The notes below the pieces were generated by a model. That model made no database searches. It saw only the letters and a program-made list of their open reading frames with translations, and was not told where the DNA came from. Both the position numbers and the translations under genes were made by a program. Source: CAZJHX01 sp964545715 (GTDB lineage: Bacteria; Myxococcota_A; UBA9042; GCA-2863065). From it: a DNA stretch of 37,997 nt. The stretch is from contig CAZJHX010000102.1 in assembly GCA_964545715.1 (NCBI GenBank), positions 1 to 37,997 of the forward strand, read 5' to 3'. Positions within the stretch are counted from its first letter, which is position 1; every line of letters starts with the position of its first letter. Shown here in pieces: positions 24,149 through 32,100 of this stretch.

Positions 24149-24331
24149 GTGAACGCTGCGCTGGCCACCATCGCCTGCCTCGTCGTGTACGCGCTGGGCT
24201 ATCGCTTCTACGCCGGGCATCTGGCCCGCAATGTCTTCTCACTGACCGCCGATGCCGAGACGCCGGCCCATACGCTGCGCGACGACGTGGACTACGTGCC
24301 GACCAACCCGTGGGTCTTGTTCGGGCACCAC
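24149..24331 (+). pseudogene. cstA: 5' remnant of carbon starvation protein gene cstA
   Basis: From GTG 24149, about 61 codons match the start of CstA-type peptide/pyruvate transporters: VVYALGYRFYAGHLARNVF, then TPAHTLRDDVDYVPTN and WVLFGHH. CstA continues from there with FA-(S/A)-IAGAGP and about 500-600 more residues. Here homology stops at His (24331) and the frame runs on into WRACLPPP and ends at 24394. All the remaining transporter is missing, so this cannot encode a working protein. The cause may be a real deletion or a misjoin of contigs. Confidence 0.75.
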
Positions 24332-24333
24332 TG

Positions 24334-24720
24334 GCGCGCCTGTCTCCCGCCACCGCGATGCGCATGTTCAAGGAGTTGGAGCGGCGCGGGATGACGGTGG
24401 ATGCAGACGCCTACATCATCGCCGGGCCGGCGGCTCTCAAGCCCATCGCCGAGCGCTGCGCAGCTGTTGAGTGCGACCTGATCGACCTGGCGATCATTAC
24501 GGAGATCGTGCGCGATCACCCCTTGGCTCCCGAAGCGGTCGCCGTACTGACCCTGCTCGTGCGTCAATCGGCGACGTCCACCAAAGCGCGGCTGCTGGCC
24601 TACCGGGCTATGGGAGCTTATGGCGACCAGTTGGCGCCTCGCCTGCGCATGCTGGTCATCGAGGGCGACTCGGCATTGGCCGCCGCGGCGTCGGCCGCGC
24701 TCGTCGCGCTGCGCAAATAG
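24334..24720 (+). pseudogene. Helical ORF fused to the cstA remnant, probably the 3' part of another gene
   Basis: Directly after the point where cstA homology ends, another frame is open to TAG at 24720 (about 128 residues from LARLSPATAMRMF). The sequence is Ala/Leu-rich and entirely helical, with repeated helix pairs (EIVRDHPLAPEAVAVLTLL, RLLAYRAMGAYGDQLAPRL, AAAASAALVALRK) that look like HEAT-type repeats. ATG 24358 and 24364 are possible starts but have no ribosome site. I think it is the C-terminal end of a gene whose start was lost at the same junction; an intact short gene is not excluded. A small hairpin GGTCG-GTG-CGACC (24720-24732) follows the stop, without a T-run. Confidence 0.5.
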
Positions 24721-24795
24721 GTCGGTGCGACCATCTCAGCCGGGTGCTACAAAGGACACCCCCTGCTCATCGAATTCACGTGAGGTCACAGCCGC

Positions 24796-25272
24796 ATGGA
24801 CAGCCGAAAAGAGATGCTCAAGAAGCAGTTTCCCCGCGTCGGTCGCGTGGAGTGGATCGGGACGTCGCCGGGATCACGTCAGCCGATCGTCCCCGTCGAC
24901 TCCGCACAGTTGGTGGTGGGCAGCGGTGTGCAGGGCGACTACCACGACTCCGCCAAGCGGCAGGTCACGCTGATTCAAAAAGAGCACTTCCCCGCCATCG
25001 CCGCGCTCGCCGGCCTGGACGAGGTCACGTACACCATGATGCGCCGCAATCTGGTCGTCTCCGGGATCAATCTGATGGCGCTCAAAGGCAGGCGCTTCCG
25101 AGTGGGCGGGGCGTTGCTGGAAGGCACCGACGACTGCGAGCCTTGTCACCGAATCGAGGAGAATCTGGGCACGGGCGGCTACAACGCGGCCAACTCGATG
25201 GGTGGGTTAATCGCCGACGTCATCGAGGCAGGGGCCGTCGCGGTCGGCGACGCGGTTACGGCGGTCGTCTGA
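24796..25272 (+). CDS. MOSC-domain protein
   Basis: The protein has 158 residues and is essentially one MOSC domain (the C-terminal fold of molybdenum cofactor sulfurase). Visible elements are GVQGDYH, KRQVTLIQKEHF, RRNLVVSGINL, RFRVGGALLEGT and the Cys motif CEPCHRIE with Cys114 and Cys117. Small MOSC proteins are thought to carry sulfur or bind molybdenum cofactor or toxic hydroxylamines (as YiiM and YcbX). The CxPC form resembles YiiM-like members. GTGAGG lies about 10 bases before the ATG. It stands alone, 26 bases before the next lipoprotein gene. No molybdoenzyme gene is in the window. Confidence 0.9.
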   Translation: MDSRKEMLKKQFPRVGRVEWIGTSPGSRQPIVPVDSAQLVVGSGVQGDYHDSAKRQVTLIQKEHFPAIAALAGLDEVTYTMMRRNLVVSGINLMALKGRRFRVGGALLEGTDDCEPCHRIEENLGTGGYNAANSMGGLIADVIEAGAVAVGDAVTAVV

Positions 25273-25298
25273 GCCCGGACACGGGAAGGAGCTCGGGC

Positions 25299-26024
25299 AT
25301 GCGCGTCACCTTTATTGCGGTACTGCTTACGGCCGGCTGCGCAACCAGCGGGCCAGACCCCACGCACGCCGCCGGGCTCACCGATCACATCCGCCTCGAA
25401 GCCGGCGCAGCCGTCACCGAGGCGCGGGTCGCGGACTCGGCCGTCACCGCATATGCAATCGTCAAGCGCTTCGCCGCCAAGCACGGCTGGTCGGACCACG
25501 TCTCTGTGTTCTTTGACCAGGGCGTGGAGATCTTTGCCACCCAGGCCGCACTATGGAGCCGGGTTCAGGCGTTGCACGGCCTCTCGGGGCAACCTCTGCC
25601 GACCAAAGGGCTGGCCGCCGCGCTGGAGAAGCACATCCTGCTGGCCGTCTCTCCAACCGAGTACCGCCGCGTGCACCCCGAATACTCGGCGGCCGAGGGC
25701 GCCTGGGAGCGCGTGCTGGCCCACGAGATCGCCCATCGCTTGCACGTCGCCATTCTCGCCGGCGACGAGGACGCGATGGGCCCGGTCTGGTTCTACGAGG
25801 GATTCGCCGTGGTGGTCAGTGGCGATCTGAAGTCCGCTCCGGTCGATGCGGCCACCGCGTGGGAGAACACAAAAGCCAAGGGCGCCGGCTCCTACCACAA
25901 ATACGCGGCAGCGCTGCGCTTCTTCTCGTCTCGGGTACCGTTGCGGGAGCTGGTCGCCAATGCCGGCCGAAAAGACTTCCACGCCTGGCTGCGCGCTCGG
26001 CTGGACTCGCCTCAGGTGCCTTGA
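25299..26024 (+). CDS. Predicted lipoprotein with a gluzincin-type zinc peptidase site
   Basis: The protein has 241 residues. GGAG precedes ATG 25299; the lipobox is LTAGC with Cys14. Zinc motif HEIAH is at 142-146 (His142, Glu143, His146), and WFYEGFA with Glu167 lies 21 residues past His146, the usual pattern of a gluzincin third ligand as in M1 and peptidase_MA-like proteins. The fold is otherwise short. It likely acts on peptides at the cell envelope, although its size and missing substrate-binding domains leave a non-peptidase role open. The signal and the motif are seen directly; activity is inferred. Confidence 0.82.
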   Translation: MRVTFIAVLLTAGCATSGPDPTHAAGLTDHIRLEAGAAVTEARVADSAVTAYAIVKRFAAKHGWSDHVSVFFDQGVEIFATQAALWSRVQALHGLSGQPLPTKGLAAALEKHILLAVSPTEYRRVHPEYSAAEGAWERVLAHEIAHRLHVAILAGDEDAMGPVWFYEGFAVVVSGDLKSAPVDAATAWENTKAKGAGSYHKYAAALRFFSSRVPLRELVANAGRKDFHAWLRARLDSPQVP

Positions 26025-26054
26025 CATGGCTGGGGAGATGACACGCAGGACGCG

Positions 26055-26150
26055 ATGAGCGACTTCGAGGCGCTGAAGAAGTACTACCTTGAGCGCCGCG
26101 CCTACATTCAACTTATGGAGAACGGGCCGCAGAAGCCGGCGACCGAGTAG
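26055..26150 (+). CDS. Possible 31-residue small protein
   Basis: ATG 26055 to TAG 26150 encodes a short charged helical peptide beginning MSDFEALKKYYLERR and ending GPQKPATE. AGGA lies 4 bases before the start. Codon use looks similar to that of neighbours, with mostly G/C third positions. No homologue is recognised. It fills part of a 196-base gap between two lipoprotein genes; the following 70 bases show nothing clear. Confidence 0.3.
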   Translation: MSDFEALKKYYLERRAYIQLMENGPQKPATE

Positions 26151-26220
26151 GCGTTGTTTCGGCGCAGTGTTGTGCCTTCTGACCCACAACGGCGCGAGCG
26201 GATTGGGTTAGGCTTCCGGC

Positions 26221-26850
26221 ATGATGCCCAGACCCCGCCGAGTTCTCCTCATCCTTGCGCTCTCATTACCGGCTTGCTCGACGCCCGGGGGGCGGTCCGC
26301 CGGCACGAAGAGCGACGCGGCCGCTTCGACAGGTGACGACACCACAACGACCGGCGAAGACACCGCAACGACGGGCGAAGACACCGGGCCGGCAACCGGC
26401 AGCTGCAGCGCTGCGTTTGGCTCCGGCTCACTGAGCGGCACAGTGGACGGCGAGGCGTTGGCTGCCAGCGGGTCCGGCGCAGCCCCGATCGACCTGTTCG
26501 GCCTGAAGGGCTTCATGATCGGGTTCAGCTCGTCCAGCGGCAACTGCGGCGCGGTCAAGGCCCTGGGCATGACGGCGTCGCTCATGATTCAGCTGTGTGA
26601 TGTGTCGCCCGGGGTCCATGATCTGGAAGACGACTGCATCGAGGGTGAGGGCGGTGGCGTCGCGCTGTCCAACTCCATCAAGCTGACTCGCCCGGGTGCG
26701 GACGTCTCGGCGACATCCGGCAGCGTGACCATCGAGGCCTTCGACGCGACCTGTGGGGGCGCCGTGCGCGGCAGCTTCACCGCGGACTTCGATGGCCAGA
26801 GCGTCTCCGGATCGTTCGATACGGTCAGCTGCGCGCTCGTTCAGTTGTGA
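26221..26850 (+). CDS. Predicted lipoprotein with Thr/Asp-rich linker, function unknown
   Basis: The protein has 209 residues. The signal MMPRPRRVLLILALSLPAC puts the lipid on Cys19; ATG 26224 is an equal start. A linker rich in Thr, Gly and Asp follows (TGDDTTTTGEDTATTGEDTG), typical of surface lipoproteins of Nannocystis-like myxobacteria. The mature domain (about 60-209) is beta-rich, with FGSGSLSGTVDGE, GMTASLMIQLCD and RGSFTADFDGQSVSGSFDTVSC, suggesting a small beta-sandwich with two or three disulfides. The function is unknown. Its stop overlaps the start of the next lipoprotein gene by 4 bases (GTGA), so the pair is translated together. Confidence 0.75.
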   Translation: MMPRPRRVLLILALSLPACSTPGGRSAGTKSDAAASTGDDTTTTGEDTATTGEDTGPATGSCSAAFGSGSLSGTVDGEALAASGSGAAPIDLFGLKGFMIGFSSSSGNCGAVKALGMTASLMIQLCDVSPGVHDLEDDCIEGEGGGVALSNSIKLTRPGADVSATSGSVTIEAFDATCGGAVRGSFTADFDGQSVSGSFDTVSCALVQL

Positions 26851-28484
26851 TCCCCAGCCGCTGCGGCTGCGTTGGTCTCCTGGCGGTGATCGCCATGGCG
26901 GCGGCATGCGATGACTCCGTGCCGCCCACTGCCGCCCTGGATGTGACTGTGCCGGATGTGACTGCGCCGGATGTGATTGCGCCGGATGTGATTGCGCCGG
27001 ATGTGGCTGCGCTGGACGTGGCTGTTCCGGACGAGGGCGTGCCGCCGCCTATTGCCGCCGAGCTGCCGGACCGGGTCCTTTTCCGGACTGCGACGCGGTC
27101 GTTCAACCAGCATTATTACGTGGCGCTGCACCAGGGCCAGATCTGGGTGAAGCCCAATAGCGAGGCCGCTGTGGCCGCCGAGGGACCGTGGCGCGTGCTG
27201 GGCGACAGCGGGCTGCCTGAAGGGGGCAGTCTGCCGCGTTTTGGAGCGCCGCAGTCCATCGTGGAGCTGTCCGCGGACGGGATCCATCTGCATGCCCTGT
27301 CGGCGCAGGGGCACTTTTATCGGGGCGACAACCTGACCAACTCCTGGCTGGTCGAAGGCACGTTCAACTGGACGGATCGCTGGGGGTGGCCGCTGGGCGA
27401 GGGCCCCGGCATGTCCGCGCAATGGTCACCGACGCTGGGCTGGTCAGTCTCGGACTCGCACCCCCTGGGCGTCGGGCATTATGAGGATCTCAACGGCACG
27501 CAGCACCCGGTGGGGCTGGGGGTGGCGCATATCTACCGGCTGGGGCCGGACGGCAGGCGCGTGCACTTCAACGACTGGGTGCTGCCCAACGACTGGAGCC
27601 GACAGATTTGCGGGCCGCAGCGCGGCACGTTTACGGCGGTGAACATCAGCGCCAGCGCATCGACGATCTTTCTGTTGGGCGCGGACGGTCGCATGTTCAC
27701 GCGGCTATACGACTTCGACACGGGCGGTGAGAACCCGCTGCTCACCTACTCGTACATCGTGCCGGAAGCGTCCGGCACAACTCGCAGGCTGCCTGCCGAG
27801 CCCTGGCATGAGCAGCCGTCGATCGGCGAGGGCGAGGTGACGACGCGGATCACGATCTTTCGCGATGGCCAGGGCAACGCGGCGCGCGGTTTGCGGGTGG
27901 AGGGTACGCGCCAGGGTCAGACCGGCTTCTTTTTCAAGCAAATCTACGACACTGAGTGGCAGTTCGAGGTGACGGATCGACCGCTGGAGGCGCCCCTTGT
28001 AACCCCCGCCCCGGCCGCGCCGCCCGCACCCGACGACCAGGCCATGACCGGCGCCCTGACCAGCGACGGCGGCGGCACGCTGGCCCTCCAGGTCGACGAT
28101 TTCAACATCCACTGCTCCCCCTCCCACGTTCGTCTGTCTGTCGGGGGGGCCCCCGTCACGGTCGCCGGTCAGCCCCTGGAGATGGAGCTGCACCACGTTC
28201 ACACGCTGGTCACCCACAGCCGCGACACGCTGTACTGGCAGGCCGGCGAGGCGGCGCCGGTGCAGGCTGCGTTGCTTATCCCGCACACGATCTCGCAGAT
28301 CGACGCTCCCGCCGCCCGGCAGGCCGTCGTCGCCATGCTGGGCGGCAGGGCGGTTGTAAACCTGCTGGGCTCGGTCGGCACCTCGGGCGCGACCCTCTCG
28401 GAGATCATGTGGTCCGAGCCGTTTCGAGTCCCGGCGGAGGAGAAGGCCCTCTTCGGTGGCCTCCAGCTCGTTCTCGCCCCGTAA
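26847..28484 (+). CDS. Predicted lipoprotein with DVxxP repeat linker and propeller-like domain
   Basis: The protein has 545 residues from GTG 26847. The signal ends AAAC with Cys21, followed by Asp at +2, which in E. coli would favour inner-membrane retention. A 15-bp tandem repeat then encodes DVTVP/DVTAP/DVIAP units as a stiff linker (residues 32-61). Residues about 75-330 contain repeated aromatic strands (YYVALHQGQIWVKP, LHALSAQGHFYRGD, TIFLLGADGRMFTRLYDFD) spaced like blades of a beta-propeller, possibly a lectin-like or sensor propeller. A Pro/Ala linker near 385 leads to a second beta domain (about 400-545). I do not recognise a named family. It is coupled to the preceding lipoprotein gene and convergent with the beta-helix fragment. 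Confidence 0.78.
   Translation: MIPSRCGCVGLLAVIAMAAACDDSVPPTAALDVTVPDVTAPDVIAPDVIAPDVAALDVAVPDEGVPPPIAAELPDRVLFRTATRSFNQHYYVALHQGQIWVKPNSEAAVAAEGPWRVLGDSGLPEGGSLPRFGAPQSIVELSADGIHLHALSAQGHFYRGDNLTNSWLVEGTFNWTDRWGWPLGEGPGMSAQWSPTLGWSVSDSHPLGVGHYEDLNGTQHPVGLGVAHIYRLGPDGRRVHFNDWVLPNDWSRQICGPQRGTFTAVNISASASTIFLLGADGRMFTRLYDFDTGGENPLLTYSYIVPEASGTTRRLPAEPWHEQPSIGEGEVTTRITIFRDGQGNAARGLRVEGTRQGQTGFFFKQIYDTEWQFEVTDRPLEAPLVTPAPAAPPAPDDQAMTGALTSDGGGTLALQVDDFNIHCSPSHVRLSVGGAPVTVAGQPLEMELHHVHTLVTHSRDTLYWQAGEAAPVQAALLIPHTISQIDAPAARQAVVAMLGGRAVVNLLGSVGTSGATLSEIMWSEPFRVPAEEKALFGGLQLVLAP
26940..27029 (+). repeat. 15-bp coding tandem repeat, six units
   Basis: Six consecutive 15-base units related to GATGTGACTGCGCCG encode D-V-(T/I/A)-(V/A)-(P/L) pentapeptides. 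Two neighbouring units (26970-26984 and 26985-26999) are identical. The repeat forms the linker after the lipid anchor of the lipoprotein. Confidence 0.85.
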
Positions 28485-28519
28485 CGCCGCGCGCCATCGC
28501 CCGGCCACCCATAGAGGGG

Positions 28520-29068
28520 CTACGGGCACGCGTCGGCGCAGTGCTCGGCGCCGGGTTTGGGCGTGGTGGAGTCGGTGCCGGCGTAGGCGCCGGTGTTCAG
28601 CCGGCAGCCGTTGGGTGCAGGCTCGTCGATGCAGTTCACGTTGGGCTTTCCGACGTCGATGCCCGGCGAGTCGGCTTGCAGGTGCAGGTCCACACCGGGG
28701 CAGGGGATCGCGCTCGAATAGGCGCAGGCGCTGACAAGCTTGGGGTTCTCCTGGACAACGGCGGCGCCTACGGTGGCGTTGTCGGTCGTCATGTCTCCGC
28801 AATCGTGAAGCACGGACCACTGCGCGACCAGCAGCGTCGCTGCGTTTTCGGCGTCCGACGTCATGCAGGACGCTGATGTGCCGGAGAGGACCGAGTTGGT
28901 GACCTGAACCGCCGTCTTGTTGCCCGCCTGGAGGGCCACGGCGACGCCCTGCTTCTTGGACTGGGCTGGAATGTTGCACGGAATCCAGGTCCAATCGCGC
29001 CTTCCACCTCTCAGGTCCCAAATAGCCGTACCGCCGATGCTGCAGTCTGTGCATGACGCGAACCTCAC
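28520..29068 (-). pseudogene. C-terminal fragment of a parallel beta-helix surface protein
   Basis: From GTG 29068, 182 residues are open to TAG at 28520. The sequence reads like the last turns and cap of a right-handed beta-helix: IGGTAIWDLRG, AVQVTNSVLSGTSASC and LLVAQWSVLHDCG. The typical tail follows, with HLQADSPGIDVGKP and then EPAPNGCRLNTGAYAGT, where family members usually show SPCIDAG and EPAPNGGRINLGAYGGT. No signal peptide or helix N-terminal half exists. The frame upstream is closed by a TGA near 29155, inside the end of the giant gene. It is therefore probably a remnant left by rearrangement. It could be an unusual short gene co-transcribed with the giant gene 49 bases upstream. 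Confidence 0.6.
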
Positions 29069-29117
29069 GCCCCACCGTTCGGCATCGCAAATTGCGGGGC
29101 GATGGTTGTGCGTGTTG

Positions 29118-32100
29118 CTACGGGGCGGGGAAAACCAGGAGGCGCTGGTTGCCGTCGGAGATCAGCAGCCGTGTTCCGTCCGACGCGACGCCGAACGGGG
29201 CGCGCACCCGCCCGGGGCCGAAGCCGGCGTTGACCAGCGCGTTTGAGGTGAAATCGGGTTGGCCGACCACGCTGTCGGCCGGTTGAGCAATCGCGGTCGG
29301 CAGCTCGTCCCAGATCAGGACCCGGTTGTTGCTCTTATCCGCCACGATGAGACGGGTGCCCGAGACGGCGAGCTGCATCGGCGACCACAGCGATGAGGCG
29401 CCTACGCCGCCCGCGTTCTTGTCACCGCTGTTGAGGGTCGTTTGGCCAAGCACCAGGTCTGCGGGGGCTTGATTCGTCGTTGGGACGGCGTTCCAGACCA
29501 GGATTCGGTTGTTGGCGGTGTCGGACACGAACAGCCGCCCTGCAGACACGATGGCTGAGCGCGGGTACCGCATCGAGGTCGCCGAGATCCCGCCGCTGTT
29601 CTCGTCGCCCGTCGTTAGCGAGGGCTGACCCAGCACCACGTCCGCCCCGATCAGGTTCTGTGTGGGGACCGCATTCCAGATGACCACGCGGTGGTTGGAC
29701 GCGTCGACCACCAGCACCTTGTCACCGCTGGTGGTGACGTCAGACGGTGAGTTCAGGCCATCGGCCGTGACCAAGCCCGCAGCCGCCAGGCCGTTGTTGG
29801 CGATGTTGGAGCTCATGTCCGGCTGACCCAGCACGACGGTGGCCTGCGCGCCGGTGCTGGTCGGAATCGACGGATAGATAAGTACGCGGTGGTTGCCGGT
29901 GTCGGACGAGAACAACCGCGTGCCGTCGGTGTGCACCCAGAAGGGGCCTTTGAGGGTCCCCGCGCCGATGCCGCCGGCGTTTGGCGCGGCGCTTGTGCCC
30001 GTCGGTTGTCCCACGACGACGTCAGGGACGCTGTCGTTGCCTGTTGGCAGCGTGTTCCATACGAGCAGACGGTTGAACCCGTTGTCGGCGGTGATCAAGC
30101 GTCCACCGCTGAGGTCGAGTCCGCGCGGGGTCATCATCGTGGCGTCGCCGCCGTTGATCGTGATCGCGCTGTCCAGGGTGCCCTGTCCAAGCACGAGATC
30201 AGCAGACGCCCCCGAGGTCGTTGGCGCTGGATCGAACAACAGGACGCGGTTGTTGCCCTTGTCGCCGATCAGCAGGCGCTGTCCCACGCCGCGCACCACC
30301 CACGGATAACTCAGCGTGCTGCCGCTCACGCCGCCCGGGTTCGGAGTCTTTGCGCTGAGAGTCTGCTGGCCGATCACGTAGTCCGCGGGGGCGTGATTGC
30401 TGGTGGGAATGGGGCTCCAGACCAGCACCGGGTGGTTGTTGGTGTCCCCCACATACACGCGCGTGCGGTCGCTATAGACGCGGGCGGGCTTGGGGAGCGC
30501 GGCGGCGCCGGCGACGCCCGGTGTTCCGGCGTCGACGGAGGCGAAGTCCGGCTGTCCCAACACCACGTCCGCCGGCGCTCCATGCGCGGTCGGCAGGGTG
30601 TTCCAGATGAGCACGCGGAAGTTCGTCGTGTCCGCGACGAAGAGCCGCTGGCCGTCGTACATCACGTCGTAGGGCCAGTACATCGTCGAGGCGGATGCAC
30701 CGCCCGTATTCGGGCCGCTGGTCGTGGGGTTCGGTTGGCCCAGCACGACGTCCGCGGGGGCATTGTTCGTGGTCGGAATGCTGTTCCAGATGAGGATCCG
30801 GTGGTCCTGGTCGGTGACGAACAGGCGGGTGCCGTCGCTGTACAACGCCCAGGGCAGGTTCAGTGAGGTCAGGCTGGTGCCGCCGTTGGCCGCCGTCGCT
30901 GTCGTGAAGTCCGGTTGGCCCAGCACGACGTCAGCCGCCACGCCGTTCTTGGTGGGCAGCGTGTTCCAGATCAGCACGCGGTTGTTGCTGTAGTCCGCGA
31001 CGTAAAGTCGGGTCCCGTCCGTTTTCACCCCTGCCGGGTTCTTCAGCGACGACGCGCTGATGCCGCCGGTATTGGGCGTGCTGGTGTACATGTCGGGCTG
31101 TCCCACGACGATGCTCGCCTGCTGCCCGTTCTTGGTCGGCATGGCGCTCCAGATCAGCACCCGGTGCAGGTTGTAGTCGCTGGAGACGACCCGCGTGCCG
31201 TCGCTGTCCGCCGCGTAGGGGGTGCTCATGCCGAAGGCGACGTTGTCGTTTCGCTCGATAGTGGACTGACCCAGCACCAGACATGGCGCGCCGCTTCCCT
31301 CGTCGACCTGCCCGTCGCAGTTGTTGTCCAGCCCGTCGCACGTCTCCGTCCCCGTCGCGCTCGCTTGCGCCAGCAGCGGCTGGCAGTCGCTGACATCCGG
31401 GTCACCGTCGCCGTCGTCGTCCGTGTCACACGCGTCGCCCAGACCGTCGTTGTCCAGGTCGCCGTTGGTCTTGTCGAACACGGTGGGACACAGATCGCCC
31501 GCGTCGGGTACGCCGTCGCCATCCCCATCGGTGTCGCACCCTGCCAGGATGCCGTCGCCGTCGAGATCCAGCGTGCCCACCAGCCCGACGCGTGCCACCA
31601 GCAGCGCGACCAGGCGCTGCATGTCGCCGTCGTCCAGCGTCGCGTTGCAGTTGAGATCCGCCTGCTGAGCCAGCACAGTCGCGCCGATCGCCACGGTGTT
31701 GGCGCCCATGCAGGCGGGCAGGCAGTAGGTCGTCGCGCCGGCGTTCCAGCCCGCCCGGCAGCTCTCACCGGCGCCGCACTCCGCGGCCGGGCATGCGACC
31801 GGGCTGTTGTCGCCGGTGCTCAACCTTAGCAGTGACAGGCACTGCAGATCCGCGCTTGTCAGCTCGCCGTCGCCGTCGATGTCCGCTCCCGGCTTTGCCG
31901 TCACGCAGCCGGCCTTGGCCGCCGGATATCGGCAGCCGATCACCTTGTCGCACACGTCCAGCGTACAGCTGTCGGCGTCGTCACAGGCCGCATCGACCGC
32001 GGTGCTGACGCAGCCTTCGGTCAGGCTGCACGTGTCGGTGGTGCAGGCCACCTGGTCATTGCATGCGGCGTGATTGGGCGCATAGACACAGCCGCCGTCG

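Noticed and set aside
24471..26024. One long plus-strand frame running from the helical ORF into the zinc-peptidase lipoprotein
   Set aside because: Only the part from ATG 25299 has a ribosome site, lipobox and motif; the upstream part is Arg-rich and out of frame with the MOSC gene it covers.
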